Below, in pieces: positions 44,360 through 53,542 of a stretch of 64,000 bases of DNA (position 1 is the first letter of the stretch; each line of letters begins with the position of its first letter). This DNA is from Brucella pituitosa. GTDB lineage: Bacteria > Pseudomonadota > Alphaproteobacteria > Rhizobiales > Rhizobiaceae. The notes beneath the pieces were generated by a model. It was not told the DNA's origin and searched no databases. It saw only the letters and a list, made by a program, of their open reading frames with translations. A program made the position numbers and the translations under genes. Location of the stretch: the NCBI RefSeq assembly GCF_003049685.1, contig NZ_PYSY02000002.1, positions 1,091,501-1,155,500 on the forward strand, given 5' to 3'.

Positions 44360-45153
44360 GCGAAGCTGCAATCAGTGTCCATAATCTGAGCAAAACCTTC
44401 GGCGGCGGGCGCACGTTTTTCGGCAAACAGCGCCATACTGTTGAAGCGGTCAAATCCGTGTCGCTCAACCTCGCACGCGGCGAAACACTGGCCATTGTCG
44501 GCGAAAGCGGCTCAGGCAAAAGTACATTGGCACGAATGCTGGTGGGGCTGACAGAGCCGAGCGACGGCACGATGAAAATCGCCGGACAGGATGCCAGCGC
44601 ACTTCGCCGCTCTGGTCCGCGGGCTTTTGGCAAAGTGATCCAGTATGTGTTTCAGGACCCTGTGGCCTCGCTCAACCCGCGCAAGACCGTCCGGCAGATA
44701 TTGGAAACACCACTGAAACTGCTTGGTGGGCTTGATCGTAACCAGCGCCAGAAGCGCATGGAAGAACTGCTAAATGCCGTGCAGATGCCAAAGGATACCT
44801 TGTTGCGCTATCCGCATGAGTTTTCCGGTGGGCAGGCCCAGCGCATCGCCATTGCCCGCACACTTGCGGCAGATGCCGAAATCATCGTGCTGGATGAGCC
44901 GGTGAGCGCGCTTGATGTCTCTGTTCAGGCGCAAGTGCTGCTGCTGCTCGATAAGCTCAAACAGCAGTTCGGCCTGTCCTATCTCTTCATCAGCCATGAT
45001 CTTGCGGTGGTGGAAGCCATCAGCGACCGCGTCGCCGTCATGTATTATGGGGAAATCGTCGAGGAAGCCACAGCGGAGGCTCTTTTTGCCAAGCCGCAAC
45101 ATGCCTATACACGTCAGCTGATAGACAGCGCACCGCGTATGAAAAGAGAGTAG
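44356..45153 (+). CDS. Peptide ABC transporter ATPase (DppF type)
   Basis: A 265-residue second ATPase: Walker A GESGSGKST, Q-loop YVFQDPVASLNPRKTVRQIL (typical of DppF/OppF), signature FSGGQAQRIAIARTL, Walker B IIVLDEPVSALD and the C-terminal QHAYTRQLIDSAPRM. It completes the transporter with the fusion protein's ATPase half. It is followed after two bases by the GntR regulator, so both are in one transcript. Confidence 0.92.
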   Translation: MSEAAISVHNLSKTFGGGRTFFGKQRHTVEAVKSVSLNLARGETLAIVGESGSGKSTLARMLVGLTEPSDGTMKIAGQDASALRRSGPRAFGKVIQYVFQDPVASLNPRKTVRQILETPLKLLGGLDRNQRQKRMEELLNAVQMPKDTLLRYPHEFSGGQAQRIAIARTLAADAEIIVLDEPVSALDVSVQAQVLLLLDKLKQQFGLSYLFISHDLAVVEAISDRVAVMYYGEIVEEATAEALFAKPQHAYTRQLIDSAPRMKRE

Positions 45154-45155
45154 GC

Positions 45156-45929
45156 ATGGCCCGGAACAGCCGCAGCAAATCGGAATCTGCATCGCTGACC
45201 AAATCAAAGCGACGGCCTGAGGTCATTGCGGACCGTATCAAGGACGTTATCCAGACGGATCATCTCAAACCCGGCGACCGGCTGCCGCAAGAAAAAGACC
45301 TGATCGACCAGTTCAAAGCCGCCAAGGGCACCGTGCGCGAGGCGATGAAGGCACTGGAAACCCAAGGCTTGCTATTCACGCGTACTGGACCCGGTGGCGG
45401 CGTCTTCGTAGCCGAACCATCCGCGCAACATGCAATGGAAATGCTCGGCAATTATTTCTTCTTCGACCAGCCGGGTCTTCAGGAAATCTATTCCATCCGC
45501 AAGCTGCTTGAGCCGGAAGTCGCGGCCTCCCTTGCGGGCAAACTGAGCCAGGACGATCTGAAGAAGTTAGACAATACGATGCGGTTTTATGATCGCCCAC
45601 CGACCAATCTGGACGACCAGTTTCAGCAACGCGTGGCAGAGCTGGACTTTCATACACAGCTCGCGCAACTCTGTCCGAACCGGCTCTTGGGCTTCATGTG
45701 CGGCCTCACACATAATCTGCTGCGCAATATGCCGGTCGCCCGCTCAATTTATGCCGATCCGACGCCTGCAACGCGTGAAGAAGGTCTGCTCTTTCAGCAT
45801 CGGCTTTTAACCGCTTTGATGGAGAATAGAGCCGAAGATGCGCGCAAAATCGCGCTGGAACATATGATTTCTGCCGAAAAATATATGATTTCCAAGGAAA
45901 ATGAGCTGAAAAAGGCTGCAACCACATAA
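45156..45929 (+). CDS. GntR/FadR-type transcriptional regulator
   Basis: A 257-residue regulator with a winged helix at about residues 20-85 (RIKDVIQTDHLKPGDRLPQE, then KAAKGTVREAMKALETQGL) and a C-terminal FCD ligand domain (LQEIYSIRKLLEPEVAASL, then LDFHTQLAQLCPNRLLG) with the acidic and histidine residues that bind metal in this family. It is the last gene of the peptide transporter operon, which it probably controls in response to an organic acid or amino acid-like ligand. Confidence 0.9.
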   Translation: MARNSRSKSESASLTKSKRRPEVIADRIKDVIQTDHLKPGDRLPQEKDLIDQFKAAKGTVREAMKALETQGLLFTRTGPGGGVFVAEPSAQHAMEMLGNYFFFDQPGLQEIYSIRKLLEPEVAASLAGKLSQDDLKKLDNTMRFYDRPPTNLDDQFQQRVAELDFHTQLAQLCPNRLLGFMCGLTHNLLRNMPVARSIYADPTPATREEGLLFQHRLLTALMENRAEDARKIALEHMISAEKYMISKENELKKAATT

Positions 45930-46048
45930 AAATCAGAAATTTCGGAACCATCCCGGCGCGCATGCATTAGCCAATATGCAGGCCGCCGCCAGAACTCACG
46001 CGACGGCCTTGCTTGTTGTGAATGACAATGGAGGTTTCGACCCTTTTT

Positions 46049-47839
46049 ATGTGTGGAATTTGCGGAGAAGTCAGGTTCGATGGCGGTACGCCATCGGTTA
46101 CGGCAATCTCGAAAATGGCAGATATTCTTGCGCCCAGAGGGCCAGACGCGTCTGGCATTGTTGTGCGTGGTAATGTCGGCTTCGGACACCGGCGGTTGAG
46201 AATTCTCGATCTGTCGGAGAAATCCCAGCAGCCCATGATCGACGCCGATCTTGGCATAAGCGTTGTCTTCAACGGCTGTATTTACAATTTCCGCGAATTA
46301 CGCGCTGAGCTCGAAGCCAAAGGCTACCGCTTCTTTTCCGATGGCGACACCGAAGTCATCATCAAGGCTTGGCACGCCTGGGGCGAGGAATGCGTTTCCC
46401 GCTTTTATGGCATGTTCGCTTTTGCCATCCATGAGCGCGATACAGGCAGACTGATTTTTGCCCGCGACCGTTTTGGCATCAAGCCGCTTTATCTGGCAGA
46501 GGTTAGTGGCGCGCTGCGTTTTGCCTCGTCTTTGCCTGCGCTGGTAAAGACTGGCGGTGTCGATACATCAATCGACCGCGCGGCATTACATAATTATATG
46601 AGCTTTCATGCTGTGGTTCCGCCGCCGCGCACCATTTACAATGGCGTGCGGAAGCTGCCCGCTGCCACCATTCGTGTCTATCAGGCCAATGGCGAGTTTC
46701 GTGATCGCATCTATTGGCAGCCGCCGCATAGCCGTCTGGCTAGTGACAGCGTATTGAGCCGTGAAGACTGGCAGGAGCAGCTGCTCGACATGCTGCGCGT
46801 TGCCGTCAAACGCCGCATGATCTCCGACGTTCCGGTTGGCGTTCTGCTGTCGGGCGGCGTCGATTCAAGCCTCATCGTCGGTCTTTTGGCAGAAGCCGGC
46901 CAGACCGGCCTTATGAGTTTTTCGGTCGGGTTTGAAGAAGCCAATGGCGAAAAGGGCGACGAATTCGTCTATTCCGACCTGATTGCCAAGCATTTCGGCA
47001 CCGACCATCACAAGATTTTCGTGCCCTCATCCGATCTGATGGATGCACTTCCCGGCACCATTGCCGCCATGTCGGAACCAATGGTTTCCTATGACAATGT
47101 CGGCTTTTATCTGCTGTCGAAGGAAGTTTCCAAGCATATCAAGGTCGTGCAATCCGGTCAGGGTGCCGACGAGGTTTTTGCCGGTTACCACTGGTATCCG
47201 CCGTTGGTCGATTCCAACGATGTGGTCAGCGATTACGCGAAGGCTTTCTGCGACCGCTCGCATGAAGTGCTCGGAACTCAGCTTGCGCCTGAATGGATGC
47301 CGGATCGCGACTATAGCCGCGAACTCATCGAAGAGCATTTATTGCGCGACGGCGCGGATACGCCGGTTGATCGCGCGCTTCGTCTCGACAGCAACATCAT
47401 GCTGGTCGATGACCCGGTCAAGCGCGTCGATAACATGACCATGGCATGGGGACTGGAAGCTCGCGTACCGTTCCTTGATCATGAACTTGTGGAACTTGCA
47501 GCGCGTATGCCGCCGGAGGAAAAGCTGCGCGATGGCGGTAAAGGTATTCTGAAGGATGTGGCGCGCAAGATCGTTCCAAGCGCTGTGATCGACCGCAAGA
47601 AGGGTTACTTCCCGGTGCCACAGCTTAAATACATCGCTGGCCCCTATCTCGACATGTTGCGCGATGCGTTGTCATCGCAGAAAGCGCGTGAACGAGGACT
47701 ATTCCAGCGCGATTATCTTGATCGCCTGTTCGCAAATCCTTCCGAACACATCACACCTCTGCGCGGTTCAGAACTCTGGCAGGCCGGACTTCTGGAAATG
47801 TGGCTTCAGACTCAGGAAGCGCAAGTTGGGGAAGCCTGA
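46049..47839 (+). CDS. asnO: N-acetylglutaminylglutamine amidotransferase (asparagine synthetase-like)
   Basis: A 596-residue protein that amidates the dipeptide N-acetylglutaminylglutamine to the osmolyte NAGGN. I set the start at 46049 because class II amidotransferases need Cys2 as the N-terminal nucleophile (MCGICGEVRF); the frame extends upstream to 46022 but would bury it. The glutaminase domain spans about 1-210 (MADILAPRGPDASGIV, RDRFGIKPLYLAE). The synthetase domain has the ATP loop LLSGGVDSSLIVG near 270 and GQGADEVFAGYHWYPP. The ngs gene follows 17 bases later; this pair is the NAGGN synthesis module described in S. meliloti. Confidence 0.92.
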   Translation: MCGICGEVRFDGGTPSVTAISKMADILAPRGPDASGIVVRGNVGFGHRRLRILDLSEKSQQPMIDADLGISVVFNGCIYNFRELRAELEAKGYRFFSDGDTEVIIKAWHAWGEECVSRFYGMFAFAIHERDTGRLIFARDRFGIKPLYLAEVSGALRFASSLPALVKTGGVDTSIDRAALHNYMSFHAVVPPPRTIYNGVRKLPAATIRVYQANGEFRDRIYWQPPHSRLASDSVLSREDWQEQLLDMLRVAVKRRMISDVPVGVLLSGGVDSSLIVGLLAEAGQTGLMSFSVGFEEANGEKGDEFVYSDLIAKHFGTDHHKIFVPSSDLMDALPGTIAAMSEPMVSYDNVGFYLLSKEVSKHIKVVQSGQGADEVFAGYHWYPPLVDSNDVVSDYAKAFCDRSHEVLGTQLAPEWMPDRDYSRELIEEHLLRDGADTPVDRALRLDSNIMLVDDPVKRVDNMTMAWGLEARVPFLDHELVELAARMPPEEKLRDGGKGILKDVARKIVPSAVIDRKKGYFPVPQLKYIAGPYLDMLRDALSSQKARERGLFQRDYLDRLFANPSEHITPLRGSELWQAGLLEMWLQTQEAQVGEA

Positions 47840-47855
47840 GGTGGGGAGATCTAGG

Positions 47856-49661
47856 ATGAAAAAGTCAGGTGAGGTTGAAATGACCCGGCAGAAAGCAAGG
47901 GGGAAAAACGCTTTCTCGCATAGGCTGACAAGGCTGCGTACACCCGAAAGTGCGGGCTTCTACCAGGACCATCTGCATGGGGGTAATCAGGAAGAAGGTC
48001 GCTCCGCCAACCGCAATGTGGTTCTCGATTGCGGTTGGGGGCGGCTGCTTTTCGCGCAAACTTTTGAAAACAATGAAACAATCATCGAAGCATTGCGTGC
48101 AGAAGCCCCGGCCAGCCGCGATATCCTGTTCTATGTCAGCGATCCACATGTGCTGCTGTCGCAGGCACCACAGGAAATCTTCCTTGATCCGTCACACACT
48201 TTTCGGCTTGAACTTTCCAACTATCGCGCCGGTGGTCGCCGCACACGCGGTATCAGCATTCGCCGTGCGGCATCCGAAATAGACGCAGACGGCATCAATG
48301 CCGTCTATGCGGCTTGCGGTATGGTACAACTGCGTGCCGATTTTTTCTCGTCAGAACGCGATAATCGCGCCGTTACTTATTTTGTGGCACAGGATGATGC
48401 AACGGGCGAAATTGTTGGCACAGTTACAGGCATCAACCACCAGCGACTGTTCAACGATCCCGATCAGGGCGGCTCGCTCTGGTGCCTAGCCGTTCATCCG
48501 CAGGCACGCCAGCCGGGCATTGGCGAAAAACTGGTGCGCAAGCTTGCCGAACATTTTCAGGCACGCGGGCTCAATCACGTCGATCTGTCGGTTCTCTATG
48601 ACAATGACAATGCGATCAGGCTTTATGAAAAGCTGAAATTCCGCCGCGTTCCGCTTTTTGCAATCAAGCGCAAGAATGCAATCAACGAGAAATTCTTCGC
48701 ACTTCCAATCAGCTCGGTCGATGCGCTCAACCCTTATGCCCGCATCATCGTCGATGAAGCGTTGCGGCGCGGCGTGCATGTGGACATCACCGATGCCAAG
48801 GGTGGCTTCTTTCGTCTGTCTCATGGCGGGAGATCAATCCATTGCCGCGAGAGCCTGTCTGAAATGACATCCGGCGTCGCCATGTCGATCTGTGACGACA
48901 AGGCGGTCACGCGACGCACGGTCGCCAAGGCAGGACTTGTCGTGCCTGAACAAATTCCAGCTGACGGCTCAGACGAAACGCTCGGCGCTTTTCTTGAAAA
49001 ACATGGAAAGCTGGTCGTGAAACCTGCACGCGGGGAACAGGGGCGCGGCATCTCCGTTGGCATTTCAACGATGAAAGACCTGCGGGCAGCGATCAGGCAG
49101 GCGCGCGATGTCTGCGATAATGTTCTGCTCGAAGCCTGTTTCGAGGGCGAAGATCTGCGGCTGGTGATTATCGATTACAAGCTGGTTGCAGCCGCCGTGC
49201 GCAGACCTCCACGCGTGATTGGCGATGGAAAATCGACCATACGTAAGCTTATCGAAACGCAGTCTCGTCGCCGCCTTGCCGCCACGGGTGGCGAGAGCCG
49301 TATTCCGATAGATGCTGAAACCAAGCGTTGTCTTGAGCAGCAAGGTCTGATACTTGATGATGTACTTGCAGACAGACGCGAAATTACCGTTCGTAAAGCG
49401 GCTAACCTTCACACCGGCGGCACGATTCACGATGTGACGGCGACCGTGGACAAAACATTGGTAGATGCTGCATGCAAGGCAGCGCGCGCAATTGAAATTC
49501 CGGTAGTCGGCATCGATTTCATGGTGAAGTCACCCGAGACACCGGAGTATGTGTTCATTGAAGCCAATGAGCGGCCTGGCTTGGCCAATCATGAACCGCA
49601 GCCCACAGCTGCGCGTTTTGTTGAATGTTTGTTTCCGCAATTGGGAACCAACATTCCATAA
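47856..49661 (+). CDS. ngs: N-acetylglutaminylglutamine synthetase (GNAT-ATP-grasp fusion)
   Basis: About 601 residues from the ATG at 47856 (GGGGAG upstream; ATG 47880 after GAGG is an alternative). The first half holds a GNAT acetyltransferase domain (about 110-290; LWCLAVHPQARQPGIGEKLV and LYDNDNAIRLYEKLKF). The second half is an ATP-grasp ligase like cyanophycin synthetase (about 300-600; LVVKPARGEQGRGISVGIST, VPVGID-like VVGIDFMVKSPE, FIEANERPGLANHEP). It acetylates glutamine and joins two glutamines, giving the substrate for asnO. Likely induced by osmotic stress, as known for this pathway. Confidence 0.92.
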   Translation: MKKSGEVEMTRQKARGKNAFSHRLTRLRTPESAGFYQDHLHGGNQEEGRSANRNVVLDCGWGRLLFAQTFENNETIIEALRAEAPASRDILFYVSDPHVLLSQAPQEIFLDPSHTFRLELSNYRAGGRRTRGISIRRAASEIDADGINAVYAACGMVQLRADFFSSERDNRAVTYFVAQDDATGEIVGTVTGINHQRLFNDPDQGGSLWCLAVHPQARQPGIGEKLVRKLAEHFQARGLNHVDLSVLYDNDNAIRLYEKLKFRRVPLFAIKRKNAINEKFFALPISSVDALNPYARIIVDEALRRGVHVDITDAKGGFFRLSHGGRSIHCRESLSEMTSGVAMSICDDKAVTRRTVAKAGLVVPEQIPADGSDETLGAFLEKHGKLVVKPARGEQGRGISVGISTMKDLRAAIRQARDVCDNVLLEACFEGEDLRLVIIDYKLVAAAVRRPPRVIGDGKSTIRKLIETQSRRRLAATGGESRIPIDAETKRCLEQQGLILDDVLADRREITVRKAANLHTGGTIHDVTATVDKTLVDAACKAARAIEIPVVGIDFMVKSPETPEYVFIEANERPGLANHEPQPTAARFVECLFPQLGTNIP

Positions 49662-49786
49662 CAAAAGTTTGTTTGTACTGAAAATGCCATTCACAATCCG
49701 GTAGCACAAACGTGACATCGGATTGTCGTGGATTTGGTCTATATTGCGACCTTCGCCCAAGATTCATCATTCGTGGAGCAAAATAT

Positions 49787-49972
49787 ATGCTGGCAGAAGC
49801 CAAAGTAGAACAGCTGGGTATTACGATCGATGTGTATCAGCGAGAAGCACGTCACTGGATTGCATCGGGTGTATTTGATGGAAAGCATATTGTTGTAGAA
49901 AATGCGACGCAGGGAACTGCAGTCAGTGCGTGGAGAGACTGCGCCCTGGCACTTTCAAACCAGACGGCCTAA
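49787..49972 (+). CDS. Small hypothetical protein (61 aa)
   Basis: Started at the ATG after GTGGAGC; the frame upstream lacks coding character. The 61-residue product MLAEAKVEQLGITIDVYQRE... is soluble, with a strand-rich centre (HWIASGVFDGKHIVVEN) and no membrane segment. It lies 125 bases after ngs and converges on the SGNH hydrolase gene. Family not recognised; whether it belongs with NAGGN synthesis is unclear. Confidence 0.7.
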   Translation: MLAEAKVEQLGITIDVYQREARHWIASGVFDGKHIVVENATQGTAVSAWRDCALALSNQTA

Positions 49973-50000
49973 TCACTTATCTTCAAATTACTGAGCTAAA

Positions 50001-51149
50001 TTATTGAGCGGCTTCTGTGATGATGGGTATCGCAGGGGGCCTTTTCTCAAGCGTCATAGTCTTGAGATTACCTGAAAAAAGAATGCCGGTGATCGGCAGA
50101 ACTGGTTCCGCAGGCAGCGCTTCATGATGGGTGCTGTCTTTCGGAACATGCAACTTGTGCTCGGTTCCGTCTTCAGCACCCGACATGACAAGCGACACAT
50201 TCCCGCGTGCTTCCAAAAGTTTCGCTCCATACAGAAACTCAAAGCTCAGCATTGAAACGAGGAATTTATAGGTTCCATCGCGCACGCCACCCTTCATCAT
50301 GGCGGCGCGATGCACCTCCCCGCCCATCGCTACATCAAGCGGCGGAATACGCGGATCGCAGACATAGCCAAGCGCCAGCAGCTGCCCGTTATCAACCTCA
50401 AAACGCATTCTGTCTGAACCAAGATCGAGCGCCGAGATCGAGAATCGACGATTGCTGTATTGGACCGGCACGCGCCCCAGCCGCTTGCAAAGCTGCTCGC
50501 CGCTCAAGGCACGCGCATTGGCGAAATGGTCCGGATCGATGGCGAATGGCAGCGCCTTCGGACGATGCGGAACAGACAAGGCCGGTTCGAGAACATCTGC
50601 AATCAAATTCGCAACGAGGGTTGTCGAAACTGGGCGCGCATAATGACCCTGATCGAGATAGAAAGCCGGATTGCTTACGACATCACGGCCATATTGCTGC
50701 ATCAGCATTCGCGAGACATCGGCTGAGATCGTTCCATACCATTGCGAAATGTAATTGATGCCTGCATCAATCGAGGAAACGGAATTCAGAAATGAGCCAT
50801 TGCGTGCGCCGAACACGAGCGTTGCAATCCGCAGGTTCGGATTGCGTTCAAGCGCGTAACGAATGATCCCCTCGTAAAACCGTGCCCAATGGCGGAAGGG
50901 ACGCCGCTCATCCCCATAAACAAAGGCATCATTGATGGCATATTCGATCAGCAACAGTTCACAATCTTCGAGCTGCTCAAACTGCTTGAGCTGATAAAGC
51001 CCGAGCGCGCTTGTTGTACCACCGACGGCCAGATCGGCCACGATATCCAGTTCCACGCCGCGTTTTGCCATGGTCGACAGAAGCGTCGGCAGATAGCCGG
51101 GCAGCATGACGGTGTTTGAACCACCGATGATTACAGTCTTGAGTTTCAT
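50001..51149 (-). CDS. SGNH/GDSL-type hydrolase
   Basis: A 382-residue protein with the SGNH hydrolase core: the nucleophile block is GGSNTVMLPGY (Ser11, in place of GDS), the Gly block is VGGTTSALGLYQL, the Asn block is IEYAINDAFVYG, and the last block DQGHY provides Asp and His. Such enzymes remove or transfer O-acyl groups on polysaccharides. A C-terminal beta-rich region of about 170 residues (NRRFSISALDLGSDRMRFEV) may bind carbohydrate. It has no signal peptide. It overlaps the preceding gene by four bases and is the last gene of the EPS operon. Confidence 0.85.
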   Translation of the reverse strand: MKLKTVIIGGSNTVMLPGYLPTLLSTMAKRGVELDIVADLAVGGTTSALGLYQLKQFEQLEDCELLLIEYAINDAFVYGDERRPFRHWARFYEGIIRYALERNPNLRIATLVFGARNGSFLNSVSSIDAGINYISQWYGTISADVSRMLMQQYGRDVVSNPAFYLDQGHYARPVSTTLVANLIADVLEPALSVPHRPKALPFAIDPDHFANARALSGEQLCKRLGRVPVQYSNRRFSISALDLGSDRMRFEVDNGQLLALGYVCDPRIPPLDVAMGGEVHRAAMMKGGVRDGTYKFLVSMLSFEFLYGAKLLEARGNVSLVMSGAEDGTEHKLHVPKDSTHHEALPAEPVLPITGILFSGNLKTMTLEKRPPAIPIITEAAQ

Positions 51150-52252
51150 TTCGTCACCGTTGCAGCTTTACCGGCTGGCGTCAGCGAACCGCAACGCCAC
51201 ACACCGTAAGTGCTTGCATCCCAATCAAAATAATAAGCGGCTGCTATCTGGCCGCTGTCCATCATCTGCCGAAAACGGTCGCGTGCCTTCTCGACCAGTT
51301 GTTCACGATTATTGTCATTGGCCGGACAGGCTTTTGAGGTATTTGCGAAGCCCCATTCGGTGATCCAGCAAGGCTTGCCATCTGCTCCACCGCAGAAAGA
51401 AAGTGCGCTGTTGATATGCTTCGCGCGCACAGCCCGCGTGCCGCTGCTGCCGGGATAGATGTGAATGCCGTAGCCATCAGCAGCGTCATTAAGACCATAC
51501 TTCTTGAGGAGGTCGGTAAAGACGGCGGGGTCAACAGTGTCTATTCCGCGCCGGTCGGCATCGATGAAGGGGATATCGGACAAGCCCGCAGATACGACCT
51601 TTGCCTTGGTGCTGTGCCTGGTTTTCGCCAGCTCCGCCCGGACAATACGCAGAAGTTCGACGTATTTCTCTGCACCCTTTTCGACCAGAGGAAGCTCCTC
51701 CATCTCGCTTAAAGAGCGGGCAGTCTTCATCTTTTCCTTGGGCAGAATGGCAAGATCGCCATTATAAGCACCCCAATTGATCTCATTACCGGGTTCAACG
51801 GCGACCAGCGGCACCCCCAGTGCATCGATCTTCTGCAAGGCATCGCCTATTGCCTGCTGAAAGCGCTCGGGAGATGTGTCGGAAAGCCGATACATATCCC
51901 AGATGCGCCCGCGACCGGAACGAGGCTTCGTTCCTTCGGGATAAAAATCCGCATTGTTGAGCGAAATTTCGAGCAGGATCGCGAGACCTTTTTCATGGGC
52001 AAGACGCACGGCATCTATACTCTGATCAACCGGTCGTGTGAGTGACAGCCGAACCGCCACCACACCGTTTTCGACCATCTGATCGAAGATTTTCTCGCGC
52101 TCTGCCGGCTTGAGCCAGGCCATGTTGACCCTGTTGACGCCAAAGCGCGTATCCGCAAGGGCACCAATGGGGGCGATGGCAAGCAGGGCAGCGCCAAGCA
52201 AGGCTGCGACTGCCTGTTTCCCACTCCCGATGCTCTTGCGCGTTTCCATCAT
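51146..52252 (-). CDS. Secreted glycoside hydrolase-like protein (TIM barrel)
   Basis: A 368-residue protein with a signal peptide (MMETRKSIGSGKQAVAALLG, cleaved near ALA) and a barrel fold of the clan GH-A type. The probable acid/base glutamate is in VAVEPGNEINWGAY and the probable nucleophile in CWITEWGFA, near the ends of strands 4 and 7. I cannot assign a GH family. In this operon it could trim or release the exopolysaccharide. It overlaps its neighbours by four bases on both sides. Confidence 0.8.
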   Translation of the reverse strand: MMETRKSIGSGKQAVAALLGAALLAIAPIGALADTRFGVNRVNMAWLKPAEREKIFDQMVENGVVAVRLSLTRPVDQSIDAVRLAHEKGLAILLEISLNNADFYPEGTKPRSGRGRIWDMYRLSDTSPERFQQAIGDALQKIDALGVPLVAVEPGNEINWGAYNGDLAILPKEKMKTARSLSEMEELPLVEKGAEKYVELLRIVRAELAKTRHSTKAKVVSAGLSDIPFIDADRRGIDTVDPAVFTDLLKKYGLNDAADGYGIHIYPGSSGTRAVRAKHINSALSFCGGADGKPCWITEWGFANTSKACPANDNNREQLVEKARDRFRQMMDSGQIAAAYYFDWDASTYGVWRCGSLTPAGKAATVTK

Positions 52253-53424
52253 CGGATACCGATATCCTTCAGCGCGCCGTTAAAATTGGCTTCACATTCC
52301 GAATAGCGATTGATGGCTGCGGGCACATCGATCTTGGAAAGGAAGTCGCGCAGATAGGCTTTTTTCTGCGGCTCGCGGTTCCAGACGCTCGCATCGATAT
52401 GCGGAAAGCCGACAAAGCCCAACATTTCGCGCATACGGTCATCGACCGCGATCATCAGCCCCGGAACACCCGATTGCATTCCGATGATCGTGCCGTGGAA
52501 GCGGCGGCTCAGACCGAAATCCTGACTGGAAATCCAGCTGCGCCATTTGTGCGTATCAAAGAACACCAGCAGCTCGTTCTTGCGCTGCCATTTTTCCATG
52601 TGCTTGTAATCGACCGGTGCCGTGATGCGGCTTGCGGCCTGATCATAGGCTTCGGAATGATCTTCACCCGCCATGTTCATGTTATAGACGATCACCTCGT
52701 CCTGAATGACATAGCTTGCAACACTATCTTTTTCGAGCAGCGCGTGGGCGTCGACAATCGTATCTGCAACGCTGCCGAGATAACCGCCAAACGAGATCTT
52801 CTGCGCGTCTGCAAGGCTTGGATCGGCAAGGCGGCTCAGCGAGAGCTTCATCTGATCAGGTGCATAGTAAAGCGACGGGCAGCCCGTCGGGCGGACATAT
52901 TTCATGCCCGCATCTTTCAGGAACTCTTCGGTGAAATGTCCGCGCGTGAGGAAGAAGCTCTCCTTGCGGCGCAGAATTTCAAGGAAACGGCGCGTGCCTT
53001 CCGGCAGTTCAGCCTTCAGGTTTTCCTTCTTCTGAATTCCGATGCCCATGACCACAATCGGCATGTTCAGCTTTTCAAAGACGAAGGATTCCGTCGTTGC
53101 CGCATAACCGGGCCGCAGAAGGTTGGCTGAGGCAAACAGGCAAAGATCAAAGCTTTCGTTGAGCTTCGCATAGGTGTCGGGTGAATTGAGACTATTGGCC
53201 AGATGCCAGAACGGCACATAGGTCACATCATGGCCGCGCACGGCGTTGGCTGCACCCTCACCGATGAGATAATTGCCCGTATTGGCAATCTTCTTGACCT
53301 GATCGATCACATCCTTCTTGGTGCGGATGGGCTCGAAATAGGGGCGATGCTTTACGCTCGCCCCGGACACACTTTCGACTGTCCGCATCAAATAGGACGG
53401 AATGCCGGTGATCATTATGCGCAT
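52249..53424 (-). CDS. Polysaccharide pyruvyltransferase-family protein (second copy)
   Basis: A 391-residue protein of the CsaB-like polysaccharide pyruvyltransferase family, which adds pyruvate ketals to sugars from phosphoenolpyruvate. Visible conserved segments are ITGIPSYLMRTVES, ANTGNYLIGEGAA, PIVVMGIGIQKKE, PTGCPSLYY and RFHGTIIGMQSGVPGLMI. It is a clear tandem paralogue of the protein at 53543, sharing nearly every one of these segments in the same order. It overlaps the glycosidase-like gene by four bases. Confidence 0.85.
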   Translation of the reverse strand: MRIMITGIPSYLMRTVESVSGASVKHRPYFEPIRTKKDVIDQVKKIANTGNYLIGEGAANAVRGHDVTYVPFWHLANSLNSPDTYAKLNESFDLCLFASANLLRPGYAATTESFVFEKLNMPIVVMGIGIQKKENLKAELPEGTRRFLEILRRKESFFLTRGHFTEEFLKDAGMKYVRPTGCPSLYYAPDQMKLSLSRLADPSLADAQKISFGGYLGSVADTIVDAHALLEKDSVASYVIQDEVIVYNMNMAGEDHSEAYDQAASRITAPVDYKHMEKWQRKNELLVFFDTHKWRSWISSQDFGLSRRFHGTIIGMQSGVPGLMIAVDDRMREMLGFVGFPHIDASVWNREPQKKAYLRDFLSKIDVPAAINRYSECEANFNGALKDIGIR

Positions 53425-53450
53425 GGTGATCCATCTTCGCTGGAGTTAAG

Positions 53451-53525
53451 GCATGTCTCCCAAAAGTGGGAACCAGTTTTGGGACAAAGACATGCGAACA
53501 ATAAAAATCTGAAGCCTGCTTCAGA
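53451..53525. repeat. Dispersed palindromic repeat, copy 3, and adjoining hairpin
   Basis: Outer arms GCATGTC (53451-53457) and GACATGC (53489-53495) with inner CCCAAAA/TTTTGGG form a diverged copy of the repeat at 36666-36708. A second hairpin TCTGAAGC/GCTTCAGA follows at 53508-53525. Both lie in the 118-base gap between the two pyruvyltransferase genes, where they might act as an attenuator for the distal genes. Confidence 0.7.
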
Positions 53526-53542
53526 CCGGGTTGGATTGGGAG

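Noticed and set aside
46022..46048. Upstream start for asnO
   Set aside because: It would place nine residues before the catalytic Cys2, which must be N-terminal in class II amidotransferases.
45976..46173. Plus-strand open frame overlapping the start of asnO
   Set aside because: It is out of frame with asnO, starts in the gap after GntR, and most of it is a shadow of the amidotransferase coding sequence.
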